Of a stretch of 64,000 bases of DNA, positions 10,154 to 22,780 are shown piece after piece. The position numbers were made by a program, and so were the translations under genes. How positions within the stretch are numbered: the first letter of the stretch is position 1; each line of letters begins with the position of its first letter. The notes beneath the pieces were generated by a model. That model searched no databases. It was not told where the DNA came from and worked only from the letters and a program-made list of their open reading frames with translations. The DNA is taken from positions 10,564,501 to 10,628,500 of the forward strand of contig CM027377.1 in NCBI GenBank assembly GCA_015680905.1, written 5' to 3'. The stretch comes from Coptis chinensis (Eukaryota; Streptophyta; Magnoliopsida; Ranunculales; Ranunculaceae).

Positions 10154-10567
10154 TGTATGTACCACCATATTAGTACCCTTACTAATAGATTCCATTGGGG
10201 TCTTTATATTAAGTCTAAAAGATCGATCCATGGTTACCTGGACAGCTCACAGTTCCAATTAGCCACTTGGACGGCTCACAGTCCACTTAGCCACCTGGAC
10301 GGCCCACAATTCCAATTAGCCACTCGGACGGCTCACAGTTCTAGTTAGCCACTTGGATGGCTCACATGTTAAGTTAGACATCTGGATGGCCCACAGGTCC
10401 AGTCAATCACCTGAGCCGGTCACATGTTCAGTTAACCTGTCCTATCTAGTGAAAGTCTTTGTGCTCTCAAAACTCTTATTTTCTATTTCTATAAATATGA
10501 CTCTTCACTTAACAAAGAACTACATTTTTGGAGACTTGATTCTGGAAACATATTATGGATACGTAGG
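10154..10567 (+). repeat. Tat 5' LTR, first part, with internal repeats
   Basis: Begins TGTATGTACCACC. Positions 10230-10420 are a degenerate tandem array of a roughly 32-bp unit around TGGACGGCTCACAGTTCC, six or so copies, in the U3 region. A TATA box (CTATAAATATG) lies near 10490, so transcription probably starts about 30 bp later. The LTR is cut at 10567 by the solo LTR and resumes at 16239 with the duplicated GTAGG. Confidence 0.9.
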
Positions 10568-13004
10568 TGATAAGCGCATAAATATTACATTATTCACACT
10601 CAATTTTATATTAGTTAGTTCGTTTAATTTATTTGTTTGATTTAGTTAGTGTATTTTTGGTGGTTCTACAGGAATTGGACTTAACATGATTAAAAGTGTT
10701 GAAACTGTCGAGATTCGAAGATATTAGTGTGTGTACATTGATCTAGTTCAGTGGAGCTGCATAATATATAAAGTCAGTTTGAAGGAGGTAGCTATAAAAG
10801 CCTATGTGCTAAAGACCAGCGTAGCCATGAAGTTCAGTGGGCATGTGAACAAAAAAAGGCACAAGAATTGCAAACCAATCCAGTATTCAAGACTAAAGCC
10901 CACACAACCAACTAATGGCCATACCGGTTCATGTCCACCCGAGAGCACCGAATCGACCTTAGTTTCCACCTTCATCTCTCACCTAACGTAAAATAGAAAC
11001 TTTCCCTCCATTGAAGCTTTACAAATTGAACCAATAAATTAAAAGCCCACATCACTACCACCGAATCAAGATCTTTAGTTTCCTTCTCCATTCATTCTTG
11101 CGAAGAGGAAAGAAAAACGAAAAACAGAACCTTTCCAAATAAAAACCAAAAACTGTCGATCCCATACCGGAACCAAAGGAGTTTCCTTTTCAAGAGGATT
11201 CTCGTGAATAAGGAGAGAAAAGACAGCAGGGAAGGAAGGCTCTTTTGGCTGAAAAAACGCAGAAAAAAAGCAGGAAGCAGAGTTACTGCGGTCATTGGGA
11301 ACTCTCCAAAACGGAGAGAGAGAGAGAAGGAGAAGACCTCACGTGAGCTGAACCAGGAGATATCTTGTGAGGCTGTGACTTTGAGCTACGAAAGCACAAA
11401 CGTTGAAATAGGCGAGCAAGAGGAGAGGACTTCACAAGAAGGCTATGGTTTTGTTAAGGGAGTTTTATTTCTTCGCTTTTATGGTTCCAAAGACATATGT
11501 GTAGCTAAACTATAAAGTGTCACACCCCAAATTTCCGCACAATATTTAAAACAATTATATTTAATTATCCGAAACCCGGGTGAAACAAAACCCAAAACCC
11601 CGTTATCAAACACGATATATATACAAAAACTGAAATCAAAATAAACTAAAAGGAAAAAAATCCTTAAATCACATTATTAAACTATAAAGAAACTAACCAA
11701 CTCTTCGAAAAAATCTTAAACCGTAAGACTCCAAGAGCAACTCCAAATCACGTCTCCTTATCCACTGCACTCCACCATCTATGTTCCCAAGAACACACCC
11801 ACGCTGCAAAACAAAGCAAACATGGGTCAACAAATTGAATTTGCTTTGTATGAGTAGACTAACAACAAAATATATAATAATCTTTTAAATGAATAAATGT
11901 AACATTTCAAACAATTTCAACTTGGAAGACAATATAGTTCCGTTTTCCAAAAACGGCGTGTAGTTTCTTCCCAAGTGAGATTTCACCCCCAACATACAAA
12001 TTCCAAGAATCTCATATAACAGTACTCGTCAATTCCAACTTTCCAAAATAACTCACAATACATTACCACCTACATTCCATTTATTAAATGCACATATGAC
12101 AACCTACTTAAATATGTGTTTGGTATACCTTACCTTTAAGCCAACACGTCGTCTTAGGGTAGGATATTTACGTCCCTGCGAGAAAAGATTAATAGATCCT
12201 ACCCTCCCAGAAAACAGAGTTAGACATCACAATAAAATGATTTATCTCAGCCAGTCAAAATTCCATTCATAACCAAACCTCATTTAAGACAATTAAGTCT
12301 AATTGATATTACCTGGTTTGTCCCATATTCGGGAATACCACTTATCATAATACCTTCATCAAGGGTAGTCATTCATATGACATCATTACGCCATAAAGTT
12401 TCTCAAGGCATAACCATAGATCTCGACTATCACAAGTCATTAATAGTTTCGTAATAACATATCAAGTTATAGTCATTTCACAGTCACATAGAAATCACAA
12501 TCATTTACTAATATTATTTACCGTTACACTTCATATCCATAACATTACACAATTCATATACTTTTACTTTAGTATCACTCGTCTACTTATGAGAACGAGG
12601 AAAAGTCACAACCAAGGAGTACATTCATCCCTTGTGAGTATCAACTCATACAAACCACGTAAGCATTTATCATAAGAAATCATATACATCATATGCAATA
12701 ACTCCATCACACGAAAATCAATATTTTACTTTGCTTTATTAATTATCTCGTTGACTCATTTATTCAAAGACACGTTGACCTTTAGTTCCTACTCCACGAT
12801 TTGCACTACACACATTTGCCAAATCACACATATCCGTCGCCTCACTCACACCGAAAGTACCACTACAAGACATATGTCCCAAGCGGGATATCGCCTCCAG
12901 AAACATATTTTTATCTTGTAAACTCAGAACTTGTGAGTCACAAATGACCATCTCTCGGGCTTTCCATACACATAATCACAAAGCCTCCTTTGGGCATAAC
13001 AAAA

Positions 13005-13262
13005 TATCAGTCATTCATGGCACATTCAATGAATACCTTGGGTCATTCCCGCCACATTCAAGGAATACCCATCATAACACTAACGGGCCATTCATGGCAC
13101 ATTCAATGAATGCCCGAGTCATTCCCCGCCACATTCAAGGAATACCCAAACCTACATTCCCATACATTCAAGGAATACGACCAACCCGCAAGGGCTAATA
13201 CCTTAGTTCCTCTCTAGGCGTCCCAAACTATTGGGTCATTCATGGCACATTCAATGAATACC
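13005..13262 (+). repeat. interspersed dyad repeat array
   Basis: Repeated blocks contain ATTCATGGCACATTCAATGA and, alternating with them, CGCCACATTCAAGGAATAC; about six blocks lie within 260 bp. CATTCA...TGAATG makes each first-type block an imperfect dyad that could fold. No coding signal. Confidence 0.7.
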
Positions 13263-13959
13263 CATCTATCACATGACATCACAAGTCATAATATCTCATT
13301 ACCAAATCCTCGAGGCATGGAGAGTTCTAAAGATGTGGGCTTACACTTTAAAACATTATTATCACTTATAATTATACTAGCATTACTCATGTCAAAACGG
13401 ACCACGACACATGTAGAGAGTCATTTCGGCGTGTCAAGGGCAAATCAAGCACTTAAGCATCATTTAATGTAAACAGACTTATAATCAAACAAATACAATT
13501 TACATAACCACACTCATATATACAATATTGTAAACAAATAGTTCATTAACCCAAATTCAAGTCCACACACACTAATGTCCAAAACAGATCTACATATACT
13601 AAAGTCTATATTCATATACAACTTCTATCTCACACATATATATTTATGTAGTATCAAAACAACAGTACTTTCTAACACAATCACATAGTTATCACACAAA
13701 CTAATATATATATATTATAGATATAGTGACTGCACCTGTACATAAGGCTGCCTACGTATCCAATCTTTTAAGATTAGAATCAAGCCTTACGTAGCTCTTA
13801 ACCAATCATCAAAATATTTTAATAATCACGATAAAATAAAACATATAGATATATTTTCATTCCACACCAATATTTTCACGATAGTAAGAATATATCGAAA
13901 GTATAATAACCACTGACCATCTAATGCCATCATGTAACCACCCAACTATATCTATTTTA

Positions 13960-14930
13960 AACTTGAGCTAATTCTAACAACCTTGTTAATCCGTGCCTTG
14001 ACAGACAACCCACCATTGGATCTTCCTAAAATTTGTATATGTCATTTAACTGGATATCAAGAATCTATGGATTATATTTGAGGTCAATCCGATAATAGGT
14101 TGACCTCCATCTAAACAGAAACAAAGGACTGCACCCATCAGTTTTCTGGTGTAGTTTCTACTACGACTAGTCCCACTAATGGAAGCCTCGACAGATATCA
14201 AGCCATTGGATAAATCTAAAAATATAATATGGAAGACTAAAATGTGTCAGGAAACTATAGATTAAATTTCATACAAATCCGAGTACGGAAAGGTCACCAT
14301 CTAAGAAGAAACAAAAGACTGCACACTGCAGTTTTTCTGGTGTAGAAACACTAGGACCTGTCATGCTTATGCGCACCTCGACAGAAATCCAACCGTTGGA
14401 TCCGTCTAAAATTTTAATATGTCAGACTACAATGTGTCAGGAAACTATGGATTAAATTTCATACAAATCCGAGTATGGAAACGACACCATCTAAGCAGAA
14501 ACAAAAGACTGCACACTGCAGTTTTTCTGGTGTAGAAACACTACGACTAGTCACGCTTATGCGCGTCTCGACAGAAATCCAACCGTTGGATCTGTCTAAA
14601 CTTTTAATATGTCAGACTACAATGTGTCAGGAAATTATGGATTAAATTTCATACAAATCCGAGTATGGAAACGACACCATCTAAGCAGAAACAAAAGACT
14701 GCACACTGCAGTTTTTCTGGTGTAGAAACACTACGACGTGTCACGCTTATGCGCGTCTCGACAGAAATCCAACCGTTGGATCTGTCTAAAATTTTAATAT
14801 GTCAGACTACAATGTGTCAGGAAACTATGGATTAAATTTGAGAGACATCCGTGTGTGGAAAGATCTCCATCTGAACAGAATTAAAAGACTGCACAGACAA
14901 CTTTTCTAGAATGGTGTTTACTGTTAACTG
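13960..14930 (+). repeat. five-copy 190-bp tandem array
   Basis: The block CGACAGAAATCCAACCGTTG or its diverged form starts at 13999, 14189, 14379, 14569 and 14759, that is, exactly every 190 bp. Central copies are nearly identical; the outer ones are more diverged, as expected of a tandem array evolving by unequal exchange. It is confined to the nested 4-kb element. Confidence 0.9.
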
Positions 14931-16238
14931 TTCATCTTCTTCACAAAACTCTATACAATTTATTAATGGCTTTATCCTCCCAATATACAATCCATATGAT
15001 CACACATAACAAACAACATATCCTATTTCTATGGAAACAATAAAAGAAATAAATATAACTCACCTTATTAAGTCTACAAGATGTAAAACAACTATGAATA
15101 TCAATAGTGCGGTAAGCCCAATACTTTGCGTCCCCTTTTTCTCTTTTCTTCCTCTTCCCCTTCTTTTTATTGGAGGCTAGGGTTTTGATTTTGAATAATC
15201 CTCTTTTTACAGAGAAAATTCGCAGCTCTCCTTTATTCCATGTTTTAAGTCGTTTTAAAAGGTAACCTATGGGCTCCAATGGGTCTAAAACACCCAAGGT
15301 CCATACCTATATGAATGGGTACATTTTAACAATGTTTTCAAGCCCAAAATGATTATAAAATACCCACATAAGTTCTAACAAACAATTTAAGTAAAAACAT
15401 TAACTTTTTTTTTTTTTGAAAATCAACAATAGCTAAACAAATTCTAGAATAAGCTAGACTTCATAATATAATAGTTATTTTCAATCAAATAATTTAATTT
15501 ATGTTGTTTAAAAATTGGGGTTGTTATAATAAGTTAGGGCTTAGATGAAGCCCTAGACTTGCGTAGGTTTATACTGTTTAGTTGATTCATTGTTCTCGGA
15601 ACGTAAAGATTCAGTGATCGTTTTCGTATCGATATTAGTGGTATACTTTCGTTAATTATATCTTGCATGACTTGACTAGTTAATCGTTAGATACATATTC
15701 CATTCTTATCAAAGCATCGTTTTACCGTTTTAAAAACTTGTGAGAAGTCGTACGTAAGAAGACGATTTTTGCTAGGAGTTTATATTCCCGCTTTGTTGAA
15801 ATTCGATCAAACCAATATATAGATTTATATAAAAGATCAACGTTCACATCTTCGAGAAAGCTAGGGTTTCCTTTCCCTCGTGCTACTCGTAATTAAAAGA
15901 GAACTTTGAATTAATTGAATTAGGATACTTACAACAGTCTAGGGTGGATTCGAATGCCTTAGTAGTCTCTCCATTGATAATTTAATATAAGTTCTATAGT
16001 TTTCATAATTAAGTTAAATAAGACTAGTTATTAGTTAATCAAAACTTCATAAACCAATATAGTTCGGATTAGGTTAAGTAGTATTTTAATATTCAATTGT
16101 TCCTAAACAAAGAATCCCCTCGAGATCGACTTCGTTCTTGCGCACCTATTACGATAGACCTCGTGCGCTTGCGAGTATTAGTATAAGTAAAGTGGGGTTT
16201 AATTAGCCTGTTTATTTAGGCCGGTTAATTTCCTATCA

Positions 16239-16330
16239 GTAGGCAACCATTAAAGGCACACTCTCATTCTTTATACAACATCTTCCCTTGCAGATTCAAT
16301 AGTGTGTCTGGGTAAATTCTTACCCAAACA
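16239..16330 (+). repeat. Tat 5' LTR, second part
   Basis: GTAGG (target duplication copy) followed by CAACCATTAAAGGCACA through CTTACCCAAACA, matching the last 87 bp of the 3' LTR. The LTR is followed directly by TAATTGGCACCATCTGTGG, close to the TTGGCGCC(A/G)TCTGTGG primer-binding region seen after Tat-type 5' LTRs. Confidence 0.9.
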
Positions 16331-16396
16331 TAATTGGCACCATCTGTGGTTCTTATTAACGTTCCCTCTTCCACGTATCTCTCTCAATCTTTGTCA

Positions 16397-18640
16397 ATGG
16401 CTACTATAACAAGATCTCTAGCAAACAAGCATGCAAGAAAACAACCATCCGAGGGAAACAATCAACAAAATGCAGAAAGTTCGTGTCGATCAAGTTGCAT
16501 CAAACTAACATGCTCCACCTTTGTTGCTTCCAGTACCAAGACAAGCGCAGATCTAAATTTCCAAGGTCACAGGCTCCAGTATCTTCTCCTCTTAATGATA
16601 CAAATTCGCCGATCTAGATGCAGATCCAGATGCATATACAAATATGGTTGCAGATCCAAATGATATGGACACAGGTGATGAAGAAATGACCATGTAGGCT
16701 CTGCGTAACAAACTTAGAAGGGAAAAGGAGCATAATGTGGACTTGCAGAAGCAAATAAATAAAGGAAAGCAAGTACATATAGACAACAATGATACTGCTT
16801 CATCTACTCCATCAAGAATCCCAAGATCTGAAGAAAATCGCAGTGTATTCCACCGCTTGCAAAGCAATAGCGAAAGATTCTGAACCACTGATGCTGTCCC
16901 TGAGAATCGACCAAATCAATCCAGGCCAAGAAATATTTCAACAAATTTACTAAGGCGATTGAGGACTCCCGATGTCAATGGTCGTAATAGCAGGCGTGAT
17001 GGACAACATCATAGGGCACATACCAGTCGCCGTATCTCCCCAAGGGAGTCTGATTCACACCCAACAAGCTACCAGCCATACTACCGAGGTAATACAAACC
17101 TCGTAAGCCAGGATAGCAGCACATTACGGCGGTCAAATCGGATGATACCACCCAATAATAGAACTCACTTGGGGAAATCGAGCTGTGACCTTAGGCAAGA
17201 TCTGAATCACGACCTAAGACTTGACTTGAATGAAAGGAATCAGTGCAAAGATAACTTGAAGACCGACATAGATATAACACTCATCATATAGATTACTCCC
17301 AAGTGCACCAAGACATTTCAAACTTCCATCATAGGTCTCGCAGTCCAGAGCACCCAATGTTTCCAGATATGAGCAACAACTGGGGGTAGGCGCATGTGAC
17401 ACAAGGTCCAGAAGTTAAACCACAAATCGTCCGTCGCCAAACAAATGCAAGAATAACATATACTAAACAACATATTAAAGGCATTGTTAAAAAAGCAATG
17501 AATAATACTAATCTAGCGGAAAAACGCTGGAAAGACTTAGCCGTAAACGAAGACATTGTTGGACGTTTTTCCGGTGTATACAAAATTCAGAACATCAGGA
17601 AGGATTCAAACAGCCAGAGTTGCCTAAGTACGATGAAGCATAAGGTGATCCAAACAACCATGTTATGGAGTTCAAAAGAAGGCTAGTTCTTTGGCGTAAG
17701 GATGATGCTCTCTTGTGTAAACTTTTTCTGGCAACACTAAAAGGGGAAGCTTTGCGATGGCTATCGGAAATCCCAGCTAGATCTATCGAATCTTTCCAGG
17801 AGTTAGCAGATCAGTTCACAGATAGATTTCAACATAATTGGACTCGTCCTAAAGATGTCAATATCTTGCTAAACACAAAACAACAGAAGGATGAAACACT
17901 TGCAAAATTCATTGTCCGATTTCACCAAATTCAAGCAGGTGTCACAGAAGTGCCAGCTATGATGATCATTCACGCATTCAAAGAAGCCATCCGTTTTGAT
18001 ACGAACGGAATATATAACTCACTTGTAAGAGATCCTCCCCAGACGAAATCTGACTTGTTCACACTAATGTTATAGTTCATCAATGTTGAAATAGATGCGG
18101 CAGCACAAACTTCAAGGGACAAAGATTTTCGAGGTAAAGAATCTACAAATACCAAAAGCAAGCAGAAACAAAGCACAATGGAAACTCAACAACCGGCGAG
18201 GATCTTAAAAAGATCAACAATTTTTGTGAAGAAATGAAGCTCACTCCACTGAATACCAAATATGCCTCGATCTATGACAAGATTAAAAGTCGCAATCTGC
18301 TTTTCCCTCCAATGCCTTTACCCGAAGATACAAAGTCTAGGCGTGATAAAAATATATGGTGTCTTATCCACAAGGACTTTGGTCACGAAACTGAACAATG
18401 CAGATCGTTACGGGGAAAGATACAAAAGTTAGTAGAGAAGGGACAGCTAGAGGAATTCTTAAGCACCAAAAGTTCTCAACAGAATTTGTCAATCTCAGGT
18501 TACAACGTCATCAAAGCTAGTCACACCAAAATCAATGACATGTCACGCACAAAACAAAAATGTGAGCAAAGAGAAAAGTTGGGATTTTTACGTGAATTAT
18601 ATCACATAAATAGCTTCGATTTTATTGAAGGAACTCGCAT
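16397..18640 (+). pseudogene. Tat gag
   Basis: Gag forms the virus-like particle in which element RNA is packaged and copied. The likely start is ATG at 16397 (MATITRSLANKHARKQ). The frame shifts several times through a charged, Arg-rich N-terminal region up to about 17300. The retrotransposon gag core is clearest at 17665-18075, with LFLATLKGEALRWLSEIPA and FQELADQFTDRFQHNW. The block from 18234 carries WCLIHKDFGHETEQCRSLR, the C-x2-H-x4-H-x4-C-like knuckle motif usual near the end of Tat gag. At least four stops or shifts break it. Confidence 0.85.
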
Positions 18641-19204
18641 AGAAACCATCAAACCTAGCCCACTGTGTTTTACAGACATAGACCTAATTGGCGTCCATCA
18701 CCCTCATTACGATGTCGTTGTTATCACAACTTACATTGCTCTATGGCGAGTGCACCGTGTCATGATAGACATTGGAAGTTCTGCTAGTGTAATTTTTGCA
18801 GGTTGTTACAATGACATGAAACTATCAAAAATTTGATTATCATAGATAACAACCCAATAATCGGTTTTGATGGAACAGCAGCAACTCCGGTCGGAAGAGT
18901 TTCTTTACCAATCAAACTCATGGATAAGGCGGTCAACATTGATTTTCTTTTAATGAACTGCAAATCTTCCTACAATGCAATTTTAGGTAGGGATTGGCTC
19001 CACTGTATGGGTGATGTTGTCTCTACCCTCCACCAAGCAGTGAAATTTCCATCTCTAGACAAAATTTGCAAAATACGAGGAGACCAGATGGCTTCTAGCC
19101 ATTGTCACGAAAAAATATTAGATGATTATCGTCAATCTGATATGCATGGAAACACAATTTTAAGCAGTTCACAAGAAGTCATTCAAGCACAATCCGCACC
19201 ATAA
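18641..19204 (+). pseudogene. Tat aspartic protease
   Basis: Protease cuts the gag-pol polyprotein. The catalytic region reads VMIDIGSSASVIFAGCY near 18765-18815; the usual form is D-T/S-G-S-S, so the catalytic Asp is kept and the next residue changed. A TGA at 18834-18836 or a shift separates it from the next block (18833-19204), which reads GRVSLPIKLMDKAVNIDFLL and YNAILGRDWLHCMGDVVSTL, the conserved second half of Tat proteases. Confidence 0.85.
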
Positions 19205-19337
19205 ATAATATGTTACACCATATCATCAAGTGAAAGACCACCGACTATAGACTCGCCTCTTAGAAGTTCAAATTGGAGAGTCTAGCAGAGAAACAACCTT
19301 CATATCAGCTAAGCTATCAGAAAATGAACAAAGGGAA

Positions 19338-20176
19338 ATGATTACTCTACTCAGAAAGAACAAGATCATTTTTGCTTGGTCTCTAGAGCAAATGCTAGGT
19401 ATACACCCAAATGTTGCCTGTCACAAGCTTGACATTGATACAAGTGTTAAGCTTGTACGACAAAAGCCCAGATGTATGGCTCCTAATAGAAAGCTGAAGG
19501 TTAAAGAAGAGATTGATCATTTACTCTCTGTCAATTTTATTCGCCCAGTTTCATACCCAAGATGGTTGTCCAACGTGGTAGCAATGCCGAAGAAGAATGG
19601 CAAGATGAGAGTATGCATCGACTTCACCAATCTTAACAAAGCATGCCCTATACATCCATTCCTTCTTCCGCGGATATCAGAACTTGTTGATGTTATATCC
19701 GAATTTCCACGCCTATCATTTATGGACGCTTCTTCAGGATACTATCAAATCCCATTGTCTGGTGAAGACCAGGAATTAACATCATTCATAACTGATCAAG
19801 GTATTTTTTGCTATCAAGTGATGCCTTTCGGGTTGAAGAATGTTGACACCACTTACCAGCAAATGATCAATACTATATTTGGAGACATGCTAGGTAGATT
19901 ATGGAAGCATACATTGACGACATGGTTGTTAAATCCAAAATTAATAGTGATCATTTGGTAGATTTACAAGAAGTATTCACAAGAGCGGAAAAGTTCAATA
20001 TGCGGCTCAATCCTTCAAAATGCTCTTTTGGCTTGATCTCAGGAAAGTTCTTAGGTTACTTGATGACTCGCAGAGGAATTGAAGCAAACCCTGAACAAAT
20101 CAGAGCAATCCTCGATATGCCATCACCAAATAAAAAGAAGGAGATACAACAACTCACAGGGCGCTGGCAGCAATAA
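19338..20176 (+). pseudogene. Tat reverse transcriptase
   Basis: Copies element RNA into cDNA. Block 19338-19961 includes VKEEIDHLLSVNFIRPV, MRVCIDFTNLNKACP and LSFMDASSGYYQIPL, then FCYQVMPFGLKNVDTTYQ. A frameshift near 19900 passes to 19901-20176, which has the catalytic YIDDMVVKS and CSFGLISGKFLGYL. Motif order and spacing fit a Ty3/gypsy RT. The frameshift just before the catalytic box disables it. Confidence 0.92.
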
Positions 20177-20808
20177 ATCGTTTCATCTCTAAATATTCTG
20201 ATAAATGTCGTTATTTTTTTCAGACTTTAAAAGACTCAGCAGTATGGAATGATGAATGTAAAAATGCCTTTCAATCAATTAAAAAATATCTGGTTTCACC
20301 TCCCATTCTGGCTAGTCCAACTACAAAGGAACTTGTAGGAATTTACTTGGCGGCCACAGGCACAGCGGTAAGTGCCGTTTTGTTTGTTGATGGTGAAGAT
20401 GGCGGTCCAATTTTTTTCATTAGCAAAACTCTAACGGGGGCGGAAACTAGATATTCAAGAATTGAGAAAATTGCTCTCACTTTGGTTTACTTTGCAAGAC
20501 GCCTTAAGCAGTACTTTCAAGGACGATTGGTCAAGGTATACACTGAGTACCCTCTTCGCAAAGTGCTCCATAATACACAAGAATTGAGTAGACTGGCAGA
20601 ATGGGAAAGTTATTTGAGTGCATATAGCATTACTTTCGAACCGCGCACTTCAAAAAAAGGTCAGGTTCTTGCATCTTTAATGTCGGATTTTCTAATCGAT
20701 GATATGGTCCCAGAAAATAATCAAGACAAAAGCCCATCCGGTGAAGAGGCAACAATTGGGGGCGGCGAGGTCCCATCAACATCTATTACCCCGTCTTCAG
20801 ATGTCTAG
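20177..20808 (+). pseudogene. Tat RNase H (retroviral type)
   Basis: Degrades the RNA strand of the RNA-DNA hybrid. After a frameshift near 20170 the sequence reads NRFISKYSDKC, then from 20347 AATGTAVSAVLFVDGEDGG, ETRYSRIEKIALTLVYFARR and VYTEYPLRKVLHNTQELSRL. The last motif normally carries Asp (TDYPL-like); here it is Glu, so a catalytic acid may have been substituted. The frame ends TAG at 20806-20808, just before the second RNase H. Confidence 0.85.
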
Positions 20809-21225
20809 AAAGTCTACACAGACGGGTCACATAACAAGTTTGGATTCGGGCTCGGGTGTGTTTTTATTAAGCTTGGTGATTTAGTAATTGAGCACTCAGT
20901 TCGTTTGGGTTTCAAAACATCTAACAATGCAGGAGAATATGAAGCAATCCTGTATGCCATGCGTACCACTTTAGAATTTAAAGTTCGAAAGCTTCAAGTT
21001 TTTACAGACTCTCGATTAATGGCAAGTCAATTCGACGGCTCTTTTGAAGCACGAGATGATAAGATGGCAGCTTATCTAGAATTAATCCATAGGCTTGCTC
21101 GTCAATTTGATGTCATTTCAATCATTCAAAGACCTCAAAACGACATAAGACATGCAGACACCTTAGCATACCTCTCTGCAGCAGTCGCTATTGATGGCCC
21201 AAGAAATGTCAGCATTGACTTCTAG
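20809..21225 (+). pseudogene. Tat second RNase H (archaeal type)
   Basis: VYTDGSHNKFGFGLGCVF (20812 on) is followed by a stop in frame at 20883-20885. GFKTSNNAGEYEAILYAMR, VFTDSRLMASQFDGSFEARD and IRHADTLAYLSAA come next. The four catalytic acids (D in TDGS, E in GEYEA, D in FTDS, D in HADTL) are all visible. This extra domain between RNase H and integrase is diagnostic of the Tat lineage. Confidence 0.9.
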
Positions 21226-22780
21226 CAAGACCCAAGTATTGACTTGTCAATTAAGCAGCTCACTGACATATACATTAACGTGTGCTGTTTTTTCACTACT
21301 TCTTCAGAGTCATCACCTTCAAGTATCCATGTTGTGAATACCAGAAAAAGAAAGTATGACAATGATGACGTTTTGTTGCCTAACAAATTCAACATTGACT
21401 CCCTACCCGATGGAGGAATGTGTACTGAAGGAAATGACATAGAAATTGTTCAAGGTGACTAGAATGTCGACAAATCAACAGAGGAGCCACACGTCTTTAA
21501 TCTACCAATGTTAGAATCACCAACTGAAGACTGGCGAACCACACTAATTACCTTTCTGAGCAACGACATCATCCCTTCAAACCCCAAACTTCATTTGAAA
21601 CGGTCAAGCGAGACGCTTGGAAATTTGTAATAGTATCTTCGTCCAATGGTGTTCTACAATTGTATAGAAAAGGACATCCCTTGTCTCCCATACTTAGATG
21701 CCTCACCAAAGTAGAAGGTCTACTTGTGTTGCAAGAAATTCATGCAGGCATTTGTGGCAATCACGCCGCTGGTCGAAATTTAGCTCATAAAGCAATAACA
21801 CAGGGATATTAGTGGCCTCGCATACAGCTAGATGCCAAACATATTTCTCATATATGCGTTCCTTGTCAGAAGCACTACAACATAGGCATTCTACCTGCCA
21901 TAGAATTACATCCAATTTTTTTCCATGGCCATTTGCAAAGTGGGGTTTAGACATCATCGGCCCTTTCACTAGAGCTCCAGGGAATGTTCGTTTCTTGTTG
22001 GTTGCTACAGATTACTTTACTAAATGGGCAGAAGTACAACCCTTAGTGCATATTCAAGCTTCCGATGTCAAGCACTTTTTGTGGAAAGATATAGTTTGTC
22101 GTTTTGGCATCCTTGCTGAGTTAATATCTGATAATGGCAAGCAGTTCGATGCAATCGAAATACACAATTTCTGCGCCAGTCTCCATATCCAGCATAATTT
22201 TTCTGCTCCATATCATCCTCAAGCTAACAAACAAGCTGAAGCAACAAACAAGTCTATCCTAGCTATCCTTAAACGTCATCTAGAACAAGCTAAGGGGAAA
22301 TGGACAAGAGAACTACCAGCCGTGCTTTGGGCATACATAACCACTCCAAAATGCTCAACCGGTTTGTCCCCATTTAACTTGGCTCATGGTGCGGATCTTG
22401 ATCTTACCCTCTTGAAATATTTGTTAAGACGACTCGCACCGCTGCAATTAAAGCTGGTTGTAATGTCGAAATGGTGGCTCACTCTAAAGCCAATTTAGAT
22501 GAAATTTGCGAAGAAAGTATAGCTCGTTTACTCCAATACCAGGCTTCAATGAAGAGACAGTATGACAAGAAACTTTGCTTAAAAGTTTTCCAAGAAGGAG
22601 ATTAGGTGTTATGCAGGAAACCTAAAATCATCGACATGGGGAAGTTATCTGAAAATTGGGAAGGACCGTTTGTGGTTGATCATCCTACCTCGAAAGGATC
22701 ATATTTCCTTTGCACCATTTCGGGAACACCTTTCCCAAAACCATGGAATGCACTCCATCTTAGGCATTTTTATCGTTAGG
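21226..22780 (+). pseudogene. Tat integrase
   Basis: A variable linker (to about 21640) is followed by a zinc-binding H2C2 region in broken frames (EIHAGICGNHAAGR; ISHICVPCQKHYN near 21740-21890). The core in block 21812-22498 has KWGLDIIGPFTRAPG (first Asp), AELISDNGKQFDAIEI (second Asp) and ANKQAEATNKSILAI (Glu), so the DDE triad is intact. A frameshift near 22400 and a TAG near 22604 break the C-terminal part, which reads MGKLSENWEGPFVV and ends ALHLRHFYR before TAG. Confidence 0.9.

Larger units (their letters stand above)
11518..15538 (+). mobile_element. 4-kb non-coding nested element with inverted ends
   Basis: Left end TGTCACACCCCAAATTT and right end AAAAATTGGGGTTGTTATA form an imperfect inverted pair. 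The flanks CTATAAAG and ATAAGTTA give at best a poor 5-bp duplication. No ORF longer than about 120 residues and no recognisable protein domain occurs. Two internal tandem arrays are present (about 13005-13262 and 13960-14930). It could be a solo LTR of a long-LTR gypsy element, since several such LTRs begin with ACACCCC-type sequence, or a non-autonomous TIR element. The sequence does not decide. Confidence 0.5.
10568..16238 (+). mobile_element. Athila-type solo LTR nested in the Tat 5' LTR
   Basis: Starts TGATAAGCGC and ends TTTCCTATCA, with a 5-bp target duplication GTAGG at 10563-10567 and 16239-16243. The start matches the TGATAAG starts of the two Athila LTRs at 53681 and 56648. No gag-pol is present, so it is a solo LTR left by unequal recombination. 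Without its own 4-kb insertion it would be about 1,650 bp. Open frames inside, such as 11204-11515, look like chance. Confidence 0.75.

Noticed and set aside
11204..11515. 103-residue Lys/Arg/Glu-rich ORF
   Set aside because: Lies inside a solo LTR, has no recognisable domain and is explained by purine-rich sequence.
13005..14930. CRISPR-like spaced repeats
   Set aside because: Repeats are tandem or dyad without unique equal-length spacers, and the DNA is plant nuclear.
14941..15297. 118-residue minus-strand ORF with a basic stretch
   Set aside because: No domain, AT-rich non-coding element context, and low-complexity Lys run from a CT-rich tract.
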